From Chloracidobacterium sp. (lineage in GTDB: Bacteria > Acidobacteriota > Blastocatellia > Pyrinomonadales > Pyrinomonadaceae): 64,000 nucleotides of DNA. The stretch covers positions 1,474,501-1,538,500 of the forward strand of contig JABTUB010000001.1 of the NCBI GenBank assembly GCA_015075585.1, in the 5' to 3' direction. Position numbers and translations under genes: made by a program. Shown here one piece after another: positions 8,676-16,390 of the stretch; positions within the stretch are counted from its first letter, which is position 1, and every line of letters begins with the position of its first letter. Below the pieces are notes generated by a model. That model did not search any database, was not told where the DNA came from, and saw only the letters and a program-made list of their open reading frames with translations.

Positions 8676-9578
8676 ATGATGAAGGTCGGCAAGAGTTTGG
8701 AGAAGCACGTCCGTGCCGGCCTGGGCAACGCGGGCCGAATATGGCTCGCCGGCTTAGAGAACACGCTCCGTGCATTGGAGTCTCGCTGGCAAATTTCCGT
8801 AACGGAATCGTTTCGCAGCGTCGAATATAATTTTGTCGCACCGGCAAAAAGGGATAGCGGTGAGGATGTCGTGCTAAAGATAGCTCCGCCGTGGGACCCT
8901 GTCGAGATATTCAGTGAAGCTGAGTTTCTGCGGCACTGCGGCGGCATACACTGTGTTCGCTTGCTTGAAGAGGAACGGCCGCTCCGTGCGATCCTGATCG
9001 AATGGCTGTATCCGGGCCGGAACCTCTTTCAGGTCTTTAAGGGCCGTGAGGCCGAGATGCTGTTGCCGGCGGCGGAAATTATTGCCGCCGTCTCAACGCA
9101 CGCAACGGGTAGTGAGATCGAAGCCTCCGACGTTGATGATTGGTTCGCGGGAATGGATGGCTTTGCCGACACCGATTTTCCGGCGGCGTATGCAGTGCGG
9201 GCGTTGAAATACTATCGCGAAGTGACGAAAGGCCGCATCAGATATTACATCCACGGCGATCTGCATCCCGAGAACATTCTTTCCACGCGGGAAGGATTCA
9301 AGGTCATTGACCCTAAGGGCGCTGTCGGGCACGTCGGCTATGATATTGCGGTCTTTCTCAATAATTTCGCCGAGCGGCTGCTTGATGACGCCCATCCGAA
9401 TCACGATGCATTGCTTGACCATGCCGTGCAGGTCTTCGCTTCACGCTTCAGGCTTCATCCCGAGAGTATCCGCAAATGGGCGTTCTGCCAGAAGGTTATG
9501 AGCGCGTGGTGGATGTACATCGATATGCCCCAGGTTTATCAAGGCGACGTGGAAAAGGCAGATGTCTGGGGCGTATAA
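8676..9578 (+). CDS. APH(6)/streptomycin-kinase-like phosphotransferase
   Basis: A 300-aa kinase-fold protein of the aminoglycoside/hydroxyurea resistance kinase family. The N-lobe contains DVVLKIAPPWDP with the ATP-binding lysine. The catalytic loop is YYIHGDLHPENIL (HGDxHxxN) and the metal-binding segment is VIDPKGAVGHVGYDIA (DxxG-like). Upstream extension is possible to 8526, but the family starts close to the two methionines at 8676/8679, and the longer form would overlap the divergent dehydratase. Chromosomal members often phosphorylate unknown small molecules, so a resistance role should not be assumed. gnd follows after 7 bases, which suggests co-transcription. Confidence 0.85.
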   Translation: MMKVGKSLEKHVRAGLGNAGRIWLAGLENTLRALESRWQISVTESFRSVEYNFVAPAKRDSGEDVVLKIAPPWDPVEIFSEAEFLRHCGGIHCVRLLEEERPLRAILIEWLYPGRNLFQVFKGREAEMLLPAAEIIAAVSTHATGSEIEASDVDDWFAGMDGFADTDFPAAYAVRALKYYREVTKGRIRYYIHGDLHPENILSTREGFKVIDPKGAVGHVGYDIAVFLNNFAERLLDDAHPNHDALLDHAVQVFASRFRLHPESIRKWAFCQKVMSAWWMYIDMPQVYQGDVEKADVWGV

Positions 9579-9585
9579 TAAGGTT

Positions 9586-10992
9586 ATGGATAAAGCTCAT
9601 TTTGGAATGATAGGTCTCGGCACGATGGGCCGGAATTTTTTACTTAATATTGGTGAACACGGTATCAGCGGCATCGGTTACGACCTTGATGCCGCAAAGC
9701 GGCAGCTCTTATTGAATGAAGGAAAAGGAATGCCGGTCGGTGTCGGCGACACGCTCGAAGATTTTATCGCAAAGCTTGAAACGCCACGCAATATTATGCT
9801 GCTCGTGCCTGCCGGGCCGATCGTTGACAGCGTTATCGCCGAACTTTTGCCGCACCTCGGCCCTAACGATCTGATCATTGACGGCGGAAACTCACACTAC
9901 ACGGATACGGAACGACGTGCGGCCGATCTTTCGGCGAAAAATGTAGGTTTTATGGGCGTCGGCGTCAGCGGCGGCGAGGAAGGCGCACGCCACGGTGCCT
10001 CGATCATGCCCGGCGGCGAACGCGAGTTCTACGACCGCATTGAGGCAACGCTTCAAGCCGTGTCGGCAAAGGTGGACGGCGAACCGTGCGTTGATTATAT
10101 GGGTGCGGGATCGGCGGGGCATTTTGTAAAAATGGTCCACAACGGCATCGAATACGGCCTTATGCAAATAATCGCCGAGACGTACGACTATTTGAAACGT
10201 GTGCTCGGTATGGATAATAAAGGGCTTGCAAAGACATTCGCGGCGTGGAATGAGGGCGAGCTTAACTCCTTTCTTATCGAGATCACTGCGACTGTTCTGG
10301 CAAAGAAGGACGCTGATACAGGGAATTCGCTCGTTGATATGATCCTTGACACCGCCGGACAGAAAGGTACGGGTAAATGGACGTCGCAAGCCGCAATGGA
10401 CTTTGGCGTCCCTGTTCCGACGATCGATTCGGCAGTTGCAATGAGGCAGATCTCAGCTCGAAAGGAGCTGCGCCGCACGCTTTCGGTCAAGTTCAGCAAA
10501 GACCTTACAAAGCATCATACATCGGTCGGGCCTGAGGATCTGTACAGCGCACTCTACGCCTCGTTCATTCTCACGTACGCTCAAGGGATGTCATTGCTCC
10601 AAGAGGCCTCCGCCGATAAGAGCTTCGGCCTCAACCTCGAAGCGATCTCGAAGATATGGCGCGGCGGCTGCATAATCCGATCAGCATTGCTTGAAGAAAT
10701 GCGGCGGGCATACGGCGCTGATCCTGCTCTGCCGACACTGCTGCTTGACGGCACACTTGCAACGGTTCTCGATACGCACATTATTTCGTTGAGAAAAGTG
10801 GTTTCTGCAGGTAATGCGCACGGGATCCCGATGATGTGCCTCGCATCTGCACTGAACTATTTTGACGCCTTTCGCCAACCCCGGCTTCCGGCAAATCTTA
10901 TACAGGCGCAGCGTGATTATTTCGGCGCGCACACCTATCAGCGGATCGATAAGGCGGGCACATTCCACACTGCGGACTGGGAGAAGCCATAG
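9586..10992 (+). CDS. gnd: 6-phosphogluconate dehydrogenase (decarboxylating)
   Basis: A 468-aa enzyme of the oxidative pentose phosphate pathway (6-phosphogluconate to ribulose 5-phosphate and CO2). The Rossmann loop is GLGTMGRN, the substrate-binding segment GVSGGEEGARHG, the catalytic lysine lies in KMVHNGIEYG, and GTGKWTS is also present. The start at 9586 has an AAGG element 4-7 bases upstream and begins exactly where the family begins. The position that in E. coli Gnd reads FNRS at the end of the second beta strand is YDLD here. An acid at that place usually goes with NAD+ rather than NADP+ use (inference). Confidence 0.95.
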   Translation: MDKAHFGMIGLGTMGRNFLLNIGEHGISGIGYDLDAAKRQLLLNEGKGMPVGVGDTLEDFIAKLETPRNIMLLVPAGPIVDSVIAELLPHLGPNDLIIDGGNSHYTDTERRAADLSAKNVGFMGVGVSGGEEGARHGASIMPGGEREFYDRIEATLQAVSAKVDGEPCVDYMGAGSAGHFVKMVHNGIEYGLMQIIAETYDYLKRVLGMDNKGLAKTFAAWNEGELNSFLIEITATVLAKKDADTGNSLVDMILDTAGQKGTGKWTSQAAMDFGVPVPTIDSAVAMRQISARKELRRTLSVKFSKDLTKHHTSVGPEDLYSALYASFILTYAQGMSLLQEASADKSFGLNLEAISKIWRGGCIIRSALLEEMRRAYGADPALPTLLLDGTLATVLDTHIISLRKVVSAGNAHGIPMMCLASALNYFDAFRQPRLPANLIQAQRDYFGAHTYQRIDKAGTFHTADWEKP

Positions 10993-11069
10993 GCCTCGTA
11001 CGGCGTGTAAAGGAAGAACTTTAGGCAGGAAAATGGACGCTACTGATCCGGCAGACATTACGCGAAGGC

Positions 11070-11918
11070 TCAGCTTTCGACGATCTCCCACGCGCCTTCG
11101 GTCTTGAGCAGCTTGCTCATTAGCTGCGCGTGTATAGAATGACCGCTCCTTTCGGCCGTAAAACGCCCGTGAACAGGCATCCCGAGCAGAGCAAGATCAC
11201 CGATCATATCCAGGATCTTGTGCCGAACGAACTCGTTGTCAAAGCGCAGCGGTGTTTTGTTGAGCATTCCGGTATCCGTCAGGACGATCGCGTTTTCGAG
11301 CGAGCCGCCCAGGGCAAGATTAGCCTTGCGAAGCGCCTCGATCTCGTGGGTGAAGCCGAAGGTCCGTGCCGATGCGATCTCGCGGCCAAATGAGCCGTTC
11401 GACAATGTAAAGTGATATTGCTGCCGCTCAATAAACGGATGCGGAAAGTCGATCGTGCAATCAATTTCGAAGGCATCAGCAGGCTCAGCCGACATTTTCC
11501 GGCCATCGATATCAACTGAGACCTTGTCCTTTACAATAAAGATGCGTCGCCGCGCGTCTTGTTCGACAATGCCGGCCTTTTCGATCAGTTCGATAAAGTC
11601 CTCGCTCGATCCGTCGAGGATGGGAACTTCGATACTGTCCAATTCGATAAAACAGTTATCGACATTCGAGCCTCGAAGCGCCGATAACAGGTGTTCGCAG
11701 GTGGAAAGCAGCACGCCGCGCCGCATAAGCGTGGTCGCATACGAGCAATGTGAAATGAATTCGACCGACGCCGGTATCTCGAAGTTATCAAGATCGGTTC
11801 GTACGAAGATATAACCCGTGTTCTCGGGAGCCGGACGAAGTGCCAAGCTGACCTGAACGCCTGTATGTAAACCTACGCCGTCAACACTAACGGAAGAACC
11901 AATGGTCGTCTGGTGCAT
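11070..11918 (-). CDS. lpxC: UDP-3-O-acyl-N-acetylglucosamine deacetylase
   Basis: A 282-aa LpxC, the committed zinc-dependent step of lipid A synthesis. The start at 11918 gives the family N-terminus MHQTTIG; the reading frame extends 18 bases further but without family support. Zinc ligands and catalytic residues are visible: H76 in CEHLLSA, H233 and D237 in HKILDMIGDL, H260 in SGHSIH, and PILDGS at 99-104. It is monofunctional, without the FabZ fusion known from Bacteroidota. Its presence indicates an outer membrane with lipid A. The 77-base gap to the convergent gnd has no clear hairpin. Confidence 0.95.
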   Translation of the reverse strand: MHQTTIGSSVSVDGVGLHTGVQVSLALRPAPENTGYIFVRTDLDNFEIPASVEFISHCSYATTLMRRGVLLSTCEHLLSALRGSNVDNCFIELDSIEVPILDGSSEDFIELIEKAGIVEQDARRRIFIVKDKVSVDIDGRKMSAEPADAFEIDCTIDFPHPFIERQQYHFTLSNGSFGREIASARTFGFTHEIEALRKANLALGGSLENAIVLTDTGMLNKTPLRFDNEFVRHKILDMIGDLALLGMPVHGRFTAERSGHSIHAQLMSKLLKTEGAWEIVES

Positions 11919-12113
11919 CGCCCTCAACCATTGCAAACCTTATGCCTGAAGATTCGGAGGAGCGGTCTGCAGGATGTGAAGCGGATTTTGGCGGTTTTTA
12001 GCGACCTTTCGCTCGATCACGCGGCTCACACACATCAGCAGGCGTTGCGTTCATACCACAAAGATGTGGCGCAATTTACTATTCAGAGATTAGCAATTAC
12101 AATTTATTGAAAT

Positions 12114-12698
12114 ATGGCGATCGAAACCGCGGGGCAGAAGTCCGCGAAAATTACAAAGATCAAGATAGAGAATGCGGCGACCTTCAAACTGCCGAAAGAT
12201 CACGAAGCCTCTATCCAAAAAGTACTGGATTTTCTGCCGGTCGAGCAATATCGAGGCATTGACCGCATAAAACTTGTCGATTTCATAAACGATCCGCGCT
12301 TGAAGAACATGGACGTACCGCTGAAGGGCGACCTTCCCGGGCTTTATCATCCGCGCGTTCAGAATCAGGGCGCGTGGTGCGAGATCTCAATGGGCGCTCT
12401 TTTGCAGCCGACCGAGAGTTTTATGAAGCGGTTCATGGCGAAGAGCGGCTTTAAGAGCAACCTTGCGGGTCTGGTCTTCTCGCTGGTCGGGCAGCATTAC
12501 TATTTGACAATGCGTCATTCGGTTAAAAAGACCGGCCTTGAACCGCAGATCCGGCAATATGCCGAGAAGAATCTGCGTGCATGGAGCGAGAAACAGAATG
12601 AAAAAAGCTGGCGGGCAAAGCTCTTCAAGCCTTTCCGCCCGATGCTCGAACGCTGGGCGAAATGGCTGAATAAGAAAGCGGCAGAAAGCAAAAAGTGA
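12114..12698 (+). CDS. Conserved hypothetical, degenerate zincin-like protein
   Basis: A 194-aa soluble protein with no signal peptide. Residues 50-160 follow the pattern of small minigluzincin-like peptidases: a beta strand (RIKLVDFI), a GLYHP turn, a strand with conserved polar residues (GAWCEISMG), then a helix where the HExxH motif would be expected, and a downstream E (GLEPQIRQYAEK). Here the helix reads SLVGQHYYLTMRH (124-135), so the first His-Glu pair is replaced by Gly-Gln while two later histidines remain. It may be a non-catalytic relative. This is a pattern-based suggestion, not a firm family match. The C-terminal 35 residues are basic and Trp-rich. Confidence 0.6.
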   Translation: MAIETAGQKSAKITKIKIENAATFKLPKDHEASIQKVLDFLPVEQYRGIDRIKLVDFINDPRLKNMDVPLKGDLPGLYHPRVQNQGAWCEISMGALLQPTESFMKRFMAKSGFKSNLAGLVFSLVGQHYYLTMRHSVKKTGLEPQIRQYAEKNLRAWSEKQNEKSWRAKLFKPFRPMLERWAKWLNKKAAESKK

Positions 12699-12708
12699 TG
12701 AACGCTGA

Positions 12709-12729
12709 GAGACGAGTGATGAGTGGCGA
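12709..12729. repeat. Left flank repeat of the four-helix-bundle cassette
   Basis: A GACGAGTGATGAGTGGCGA-type sequence. Its reverse complement resembles the TCACTCACCGTTCACT stretch on the right side of the cassette (about 13100-13125). A CGCTGAG word also occurs on both sides (12703 and 13094). The repeats are imperfect. Confidence 0.45.
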
Positions 12730-13077
12730 ATGAAAGAAAGTGTGCTTCGAGATAAAACGTTTGCATTCTCGTTAAGGGTGGTCAAGCTCTATAAATACCT
12801 GACAACAGAACATAAGGAATATGTTTTAGCAAAGCAGGTACTACGTTCGGGGACATCGATAGGGGCAAACGGCGAGGAAGCAAAACATGCTCAATCTAAG
12901 ACTGATTTCGTGCACAAGCTTTCGATCGCTCAAAAGGAAGCGGGAGAAACGAATTACTGGCTTAGGCTGCTCAATAAGAGTGATTATTTGGATGATAGGC
13001 TCGCAGATTCTTTGCTCGCAGATCGTGATGAAATACAACGGATATTAACCGCGTCGATCAAAACAGCAAAGAAGTGA
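12730..13077 (+). CDS. Four-helix-bundle protein (23S rRNA intervening-sequence protein family)
   Basis: A 115-aa, all-helical protein of the four-helix-bundle family related to proteins encoded in 23S rRNA intervening sequences. The family pattern is visible: FAFSLRVVKLYKYL, LAKQVLRSGTSIGANGEEA, FVHKLSIAQKEAGETNYWLRLL, and a final helix with LLADRDEIQRILTASIK. The function of the family is unknown; it is not inside an rRNA gene here. Related but distinct copy at 20949-21302. Both lie between unrelated genes and are flanked by imperfect inverted repeats, which suggests a mobile or exchangeable cassette. Codon use is more AT-rich than its neighbours. Confidence 0.85.
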   Translation: MKESVLRDKTFAFSLRVVKLYKYLTTEHKEYVLAKQVLRSGTSIGANGEEAKHAQSKTDFVHKLSIAQKEAGETNYWLRLLNKSDYLDDRLADSLLADRDEIQRILTASIKTAKK

Positions 13078-13099
13078 TCGAGGAGGATCAACACGCTGA

Positions 13100-13130
13100 G
13101 CTAACTTATCACTCACCGTTCACTACTTAT
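13100..13130. repeat. Right flank repeat of the four-helix-bundle cassette
   Basis: A CTTATCACTCACCGTTCACTAC-like AT-rich stretch, imperfectly inverted with respect to the left flank. It lies directly before the EVE gene start. Confidence 0.4.
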
Positions 13131-13135
13131 TAACT

Positions 13136-13537
13136 ATGGGAAATTATTGGATGGTCAAGCAAGAGCCGACAGCGTACTCGTGGGATGACTTTGCCGCAGA
13201 TGGAAAGGCCGATTGGACCGGCGTTCGGAACTACACCGCGCGTAACTTTCTGCGCGAGATGAGAAAGGGCGACAAAGTGATCTTCTATCATTCGGTGGTC
13301 GGGAAAGAAGCGGTCGGTATCGCAAAGGTGACGAAAGAGTCGTTTCCCGATCCAACGGATGTTAAGTGGGATGCCGTCGAGTTGACACCCTTCAAGAAGT
13401 TGAAAAAGGCCGTAACGCTGGCCGCTATGAAGGAGAATCTTGCACTTGCCAACATTTACCTGATCCGCCAGCCGCGTTTCTCGGTAATGCCGCTGACCAA
13501 GGACGAGTTCGAAGAGATTGTAGCAATGTCAAAATAA
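13136..13537 (+). CDS. EVE domain protein (PUA-like fold)
   Basis: A 133-aa protein that is a single EVE domain. It has the typical start NYWMVKQEPTAYSWDDF, then WTGVRNYTARNFLREMRKGD, VIFYHS, GIAKV and a C-terminal PRFSVMPLTKDEFEEI. EVE domains belong to the PUA/ASCH/YTH superfamily and bind modified bases such as methylated cytosine; several occur in restriction and RNA-modification contexts. No partner nuclease is encoded nearby. The next gene starts 20 bases downstream. Confidence 0.92.
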   Translation: MGNYWMVKQEPTAYSWDDFAADGKADWTGVRNYTARNFLREMRKGDKVIFYHSVVGKEAVGIAKVTKESFPDPTDVKWDAVELTPFKKLKKAVTLAAMKENLALANIYLIRQPRFSVMPLTKDEFEEIVAMSK

Positions 13538-13557
13538 GCGGCGGAGAGTTTGAAGAT

Positions 13558-14913
13558 ATGCTGGAACATGCTGTTGCCCATTACAACGAGTTGATGGCGG
13601 ATGCGACACTCGCAAATGCCTCGCGCGAGTTGCTCGACCATGAACTCGAGAGCTCAAAGCTCATTTTTGGCGGACGCCGCCTATCGCCGTATCTGCGGCC
13701 TCACTTCGTAGCACGAAGCAGTTGGGAGCAGGTTACGCTACAATGCGAAACAATCTTCGGAGCACTCCAGAAGATAAAGGATGCGGCGGTAAAGGACGAT
13801 GGGATACTGGATGAGCTTGGGTTTTCGGATGTCGAACGTCACCTGATAAAGATCGATCCGGGTTACGCTCATGTTTCGCCGACTTCGCGGCTCGATTCGT
13901 TCTTGACCGATTCTACATACAGCTTTGTTGAACTCAATGGCGAGAGTCCTGCGGGCATTGCGTTCTCTGATTCGGCGGCGAATATCTTTATGTCGCTTCC
14001 GGTCATGCGGCGTTTCAGTGAGCGGTATTCTGTCGAGGCCCTCGAAGGCTCGTCAAAGCTGCTCGGCGTGCTGCTGGAATGTTACGAGGAGTTTTGCGGC
14101 GGCTCGATTCCGCATTCGCCGGTGATCGCTATCGTTGATCTTGAAGATCTGCCGACCGTAAAGGAATTCGAACTGTTCCGTGACTACTTCGAATCAAAAG
14201 GGTATCGATCGATCATCTGTTCACCGCGTGAGTTGGAGTTTGACGGATCGAGACTACGGAGCCGAGGCATCGAGATCGACATAGTGTATAAGCGGCTTTT
14301 GGTCAACGAATATCTGCCGATAATGGATGAACAACCTGCGTTGGTCGATGCTTATCGTGCAGGTAAGGTCTGTATGGTCAACAACTTCCGCAGCAAGGTT
14401 GTGCACAAAAAAGCGGTCTTTGCGGTGCTTACGAATGATCGGTACGAGCATTTGTTCGATGATACGGAACTTGCCGCGATCGAGGCTCATGTCCCATGGA
14501 CGCGAGTGTTTCGCAATGAACGAACGGTGAACCGCGGCGAAGAGATCGACCTCGTCGAGTGGGCGCGGTCAAACTCGCAAAAGCTCGTCCTAAAACCAAA
14601 TGACGATTACGGCGGCAGCGGTATTTACATTGGTTGGAACTCAACACCCGAGGAATGGGACGCGGCGATCGCCGCGGCACTTGAGCATGGTGATTACCTT
14701 GTGCAGGAACGCGTAAGGACGGCGAAAGAGATGTTCCCGATGATCACAGACGATCACGGCAATTGGGAGTTCGTCGAGCAGCTCGTCGATCTCGATCCGC
14801 TGCTTTTTATGGGCAAGGTCGGTTCGGCCTTCACCAGGCTGTCCACGACCGAACTCGCAAATGTATCATCAGGCGGCGGCATGGTCCCGACATTCATTTT
14901 AGATGAAAAATAA
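13558..14913 (+). CDS. Circularly permuted ATP-grasp family protein
   Basis: A 451-aa protein. The start at 13558 (MLEHAVAHYNELM) follows a GGAGAG element; the frame extends further upstream only as an overlap with the EVE gene. The segment FVELNGESPAGIAFSD (about 128-143), the strand SPVIAIVDLEDLPTVKEF and the C-terminal KLVLKPNDDYGGSGIYIGW with YLVQERV resemble the permuted ATP-grasp enzymes, whose nucleotide-binding lysines come late in the chain. Such enzymes form amide or peptide bonds using ATP. The substrate is unknown. The gene overlaps the next one by 11 bases, a sign of translational coupling. Confidence 0.75.
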   Translation: MLEHAVAHYNELMADATLANASRELLDHELESSKLIFGGRRLSPYLRPHFVARSSWEQVTLQCETIFGALQKIKDAAVKDDGILDELGFSDVERHLIKIDPGYAHVSPTSRLDSFLTDSTYSFVELNGESPAGIAFSDSAANIFMSLPVMRRFSERYSVEALEGSSKLLGVLLECYEEFCGGSIPHSPVIAIVDLEDLPTVKEFELFRDYFESKGYRSIICSPRELEFDGSRLRSRGIEIDIVYKRLLVNEYLPIMDEQPALVDAYRAGKVCMVNNFRSKVVHKKAVFAVLTNDRYEHLFDDTELAAIEAHVPWTRVFRNERTVNRGEEIDLVEWARSNSQKLVLKPNDDYGGSGIYIGWNSTPEEWDAAIAAALEHGDYLVQERVRTAKEMFPMITDDHGNWEFVEQLVDLDPLLFMGKVGSAFTRLSTTELANVSSGGGMVPTFILDEK

Positions 14914-16378
14914 CTCCATCGTTCGTTCAATGCTTTTTGGCGCGGTTGCCGGCCTTTTTGCCATAAATGCCGCCTATGGAGGCAGTCGCGAACTTTTTCG
15001 GCTGACAGAAAGGCCGTCTGCAAAGGCGGCGGATGAACGTTCGAGCGTGGCATCGGTTCGGGAAAGCGAGATCGCTGTTGATGATGCACTTCTTCCGGTA
15101 TCGGCTACGTTTGTACTGCCCGTTTTTAACGGTAAGTCGTACACGGCGGTTCGTTCTGACTCTGAAGGATTTGAGCGGCGCGGAGCGGGCAATATCACAT
15201 GGCGCGGTAAGATCGCGAGCGGCGACTTTCGCGGCGATGTTGTCATAACCCAGATCGAAAAGAGTTTTTCGGCGCTGATCTACACTCCGGAAGCGGTGTA
15301 TGAGATCGTACCAAAGGGAAGCAGGCATTACCTCGTCGAGTTGGATCAGAGACTTTTTCCGCCGTGTGCAGGCGAGGTTGCAGGCGAACGGTTCGCAAGC
15401 GTGAGCCGTCCTGGCGTCGCGGGTGATTCGGGTGATCGGATAGACGTTCTTGTTCTTTACACTGCGGCCGTTCGCACATCGGCCGGCGGCGATGCTCAGG
15501 CAAAGACGATCGCTCAACAGGCGATCGATGCAACGAATACTGCGTATATCAACAGCAAGATACGTCAGCGCGTGCGGCTTGTCGGGGCAGAATTTACCAA
15601 TCTTACGGAGACGGGCGATTTCAGCAGCGAACTCTCGAATCTTCGTGGCGATGCGGCGGCGAATGCGCGGCGCGATGAACTAAATGCCGATCTCGTTGAT
15701 ATGCTCACCAACTCGACGGCCGCGTGCGGCATCGGCTATCTTATGGGGCCGCTTGGCGGAAACCCGGGCAACGGCTTTACAGTTACCGCACGCACCTGTG
15801 CGGTCGGCAATCTTAGTTTTGCGCATGAACTCGGCCACAATATGGGGAGCCACCACAATCCTGAGAATGGAGGAACTGCCGCATATCCATATGGTTACGG
15901 GCATTATGTGAACGGTAAATTCCGCACGGTGATGTCGTATTCAAATCCCTGCACATCGGGCTGCACACGCGTTGCATATTTTTCTAATCCGATGATCAAC
16001 TATATGGATCTTCCGACCGGTATCGACAACCAACGCGACAACGCCCGCTCGATCAACAACACAGCAGATTGGATAGCAAATTATCGTTACAGCGGAGCCG
16101 GCATTACACTGACGAATTTCGACGGCAATGTACAGATACCACGCCTTATCGAGCAAGAACTTAAGTGGACATCAAATAACATTTCCGGCGATGTCCGCAT
16201 TGATATTTCGCGTGATGAGGCCTCGACATGGGATGTACTCGTGCCGTCAACGCCGAATGACGGAAGTGAGCGTGTGAGAATTGGCGGCAGGGCGACAAAG
16301 CGTGCGCGCATCCGAGTTGTGAGCATTAGTTCACCGGCCGTCAGCGATTCGAGTGTTTCGAATATCATTCTTAAATAG
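14903..16378 (+). CDS. Secreted zinc metalloprotease, reprolysin-like (M12 type)
   Basis: A 491-aa protein with a signal peptide (about 1-26, ending near NAAYGG). A propeptide-like region (30-150) precedes the catalytic domain. The extended zinc motif HELGHNMGSHH is at 308-318 (H308, H312, H318, catalytic E309) and is followed by a Met-turn in VMSYSNP, which defines the metzincin clan. A C-terminal beta-rich domain (about 400-491, with WTSNNISGDVRIDISRD) resembles substrate-binding or Ig-like modules of secreted proteases. It is probably exported and activated by propeptide removal. The start overlaps the preceding ATP-grasp gene. Confidence 0.88.
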   Translation: MKNNSIVRSMLFGAVAGLFAINAAYGGSRELFRLTERPSAKAADERSSVASVRESEIAVDDALLPVSATFVLPVFNGKSYTAVRSDSEGFERRGAGNITWRGKIASGDFRGDVVITQIEKSFSALIYTPEAVYEIVPKGSRHYLVELDQRLFPPCAGEVAGERFASVSRPGVAGDSGDRIDVLVLYTAAVRTSAGGDAQAKTIAQQAIDATNTAYINSKIRQRVRLVGAEFTNLTETGDFSSELSNLRGDAAANARRDELNADLVDMLTNSTAACGIGYLMGPLGGNPGNGFTVTARTCAVGNLSFAHELGHNMGSHHNPENGGTAAYPYGYGHYVNGKFRTVMSYSNPCTSGCTRVAYFSNPMINYMDLPTGIDNQRDNARSINNTADWIANYRYSGAGITLTNFDGNVQIPRLIEQELKWTSNNISGDVRIDISRDEASTWDVLVPSTPNDGSERVRIGGRATKRARIRVVSISSPAVSDSSVSNIILK

Positions 16379-16390
16379 ACCGTATCCTAA

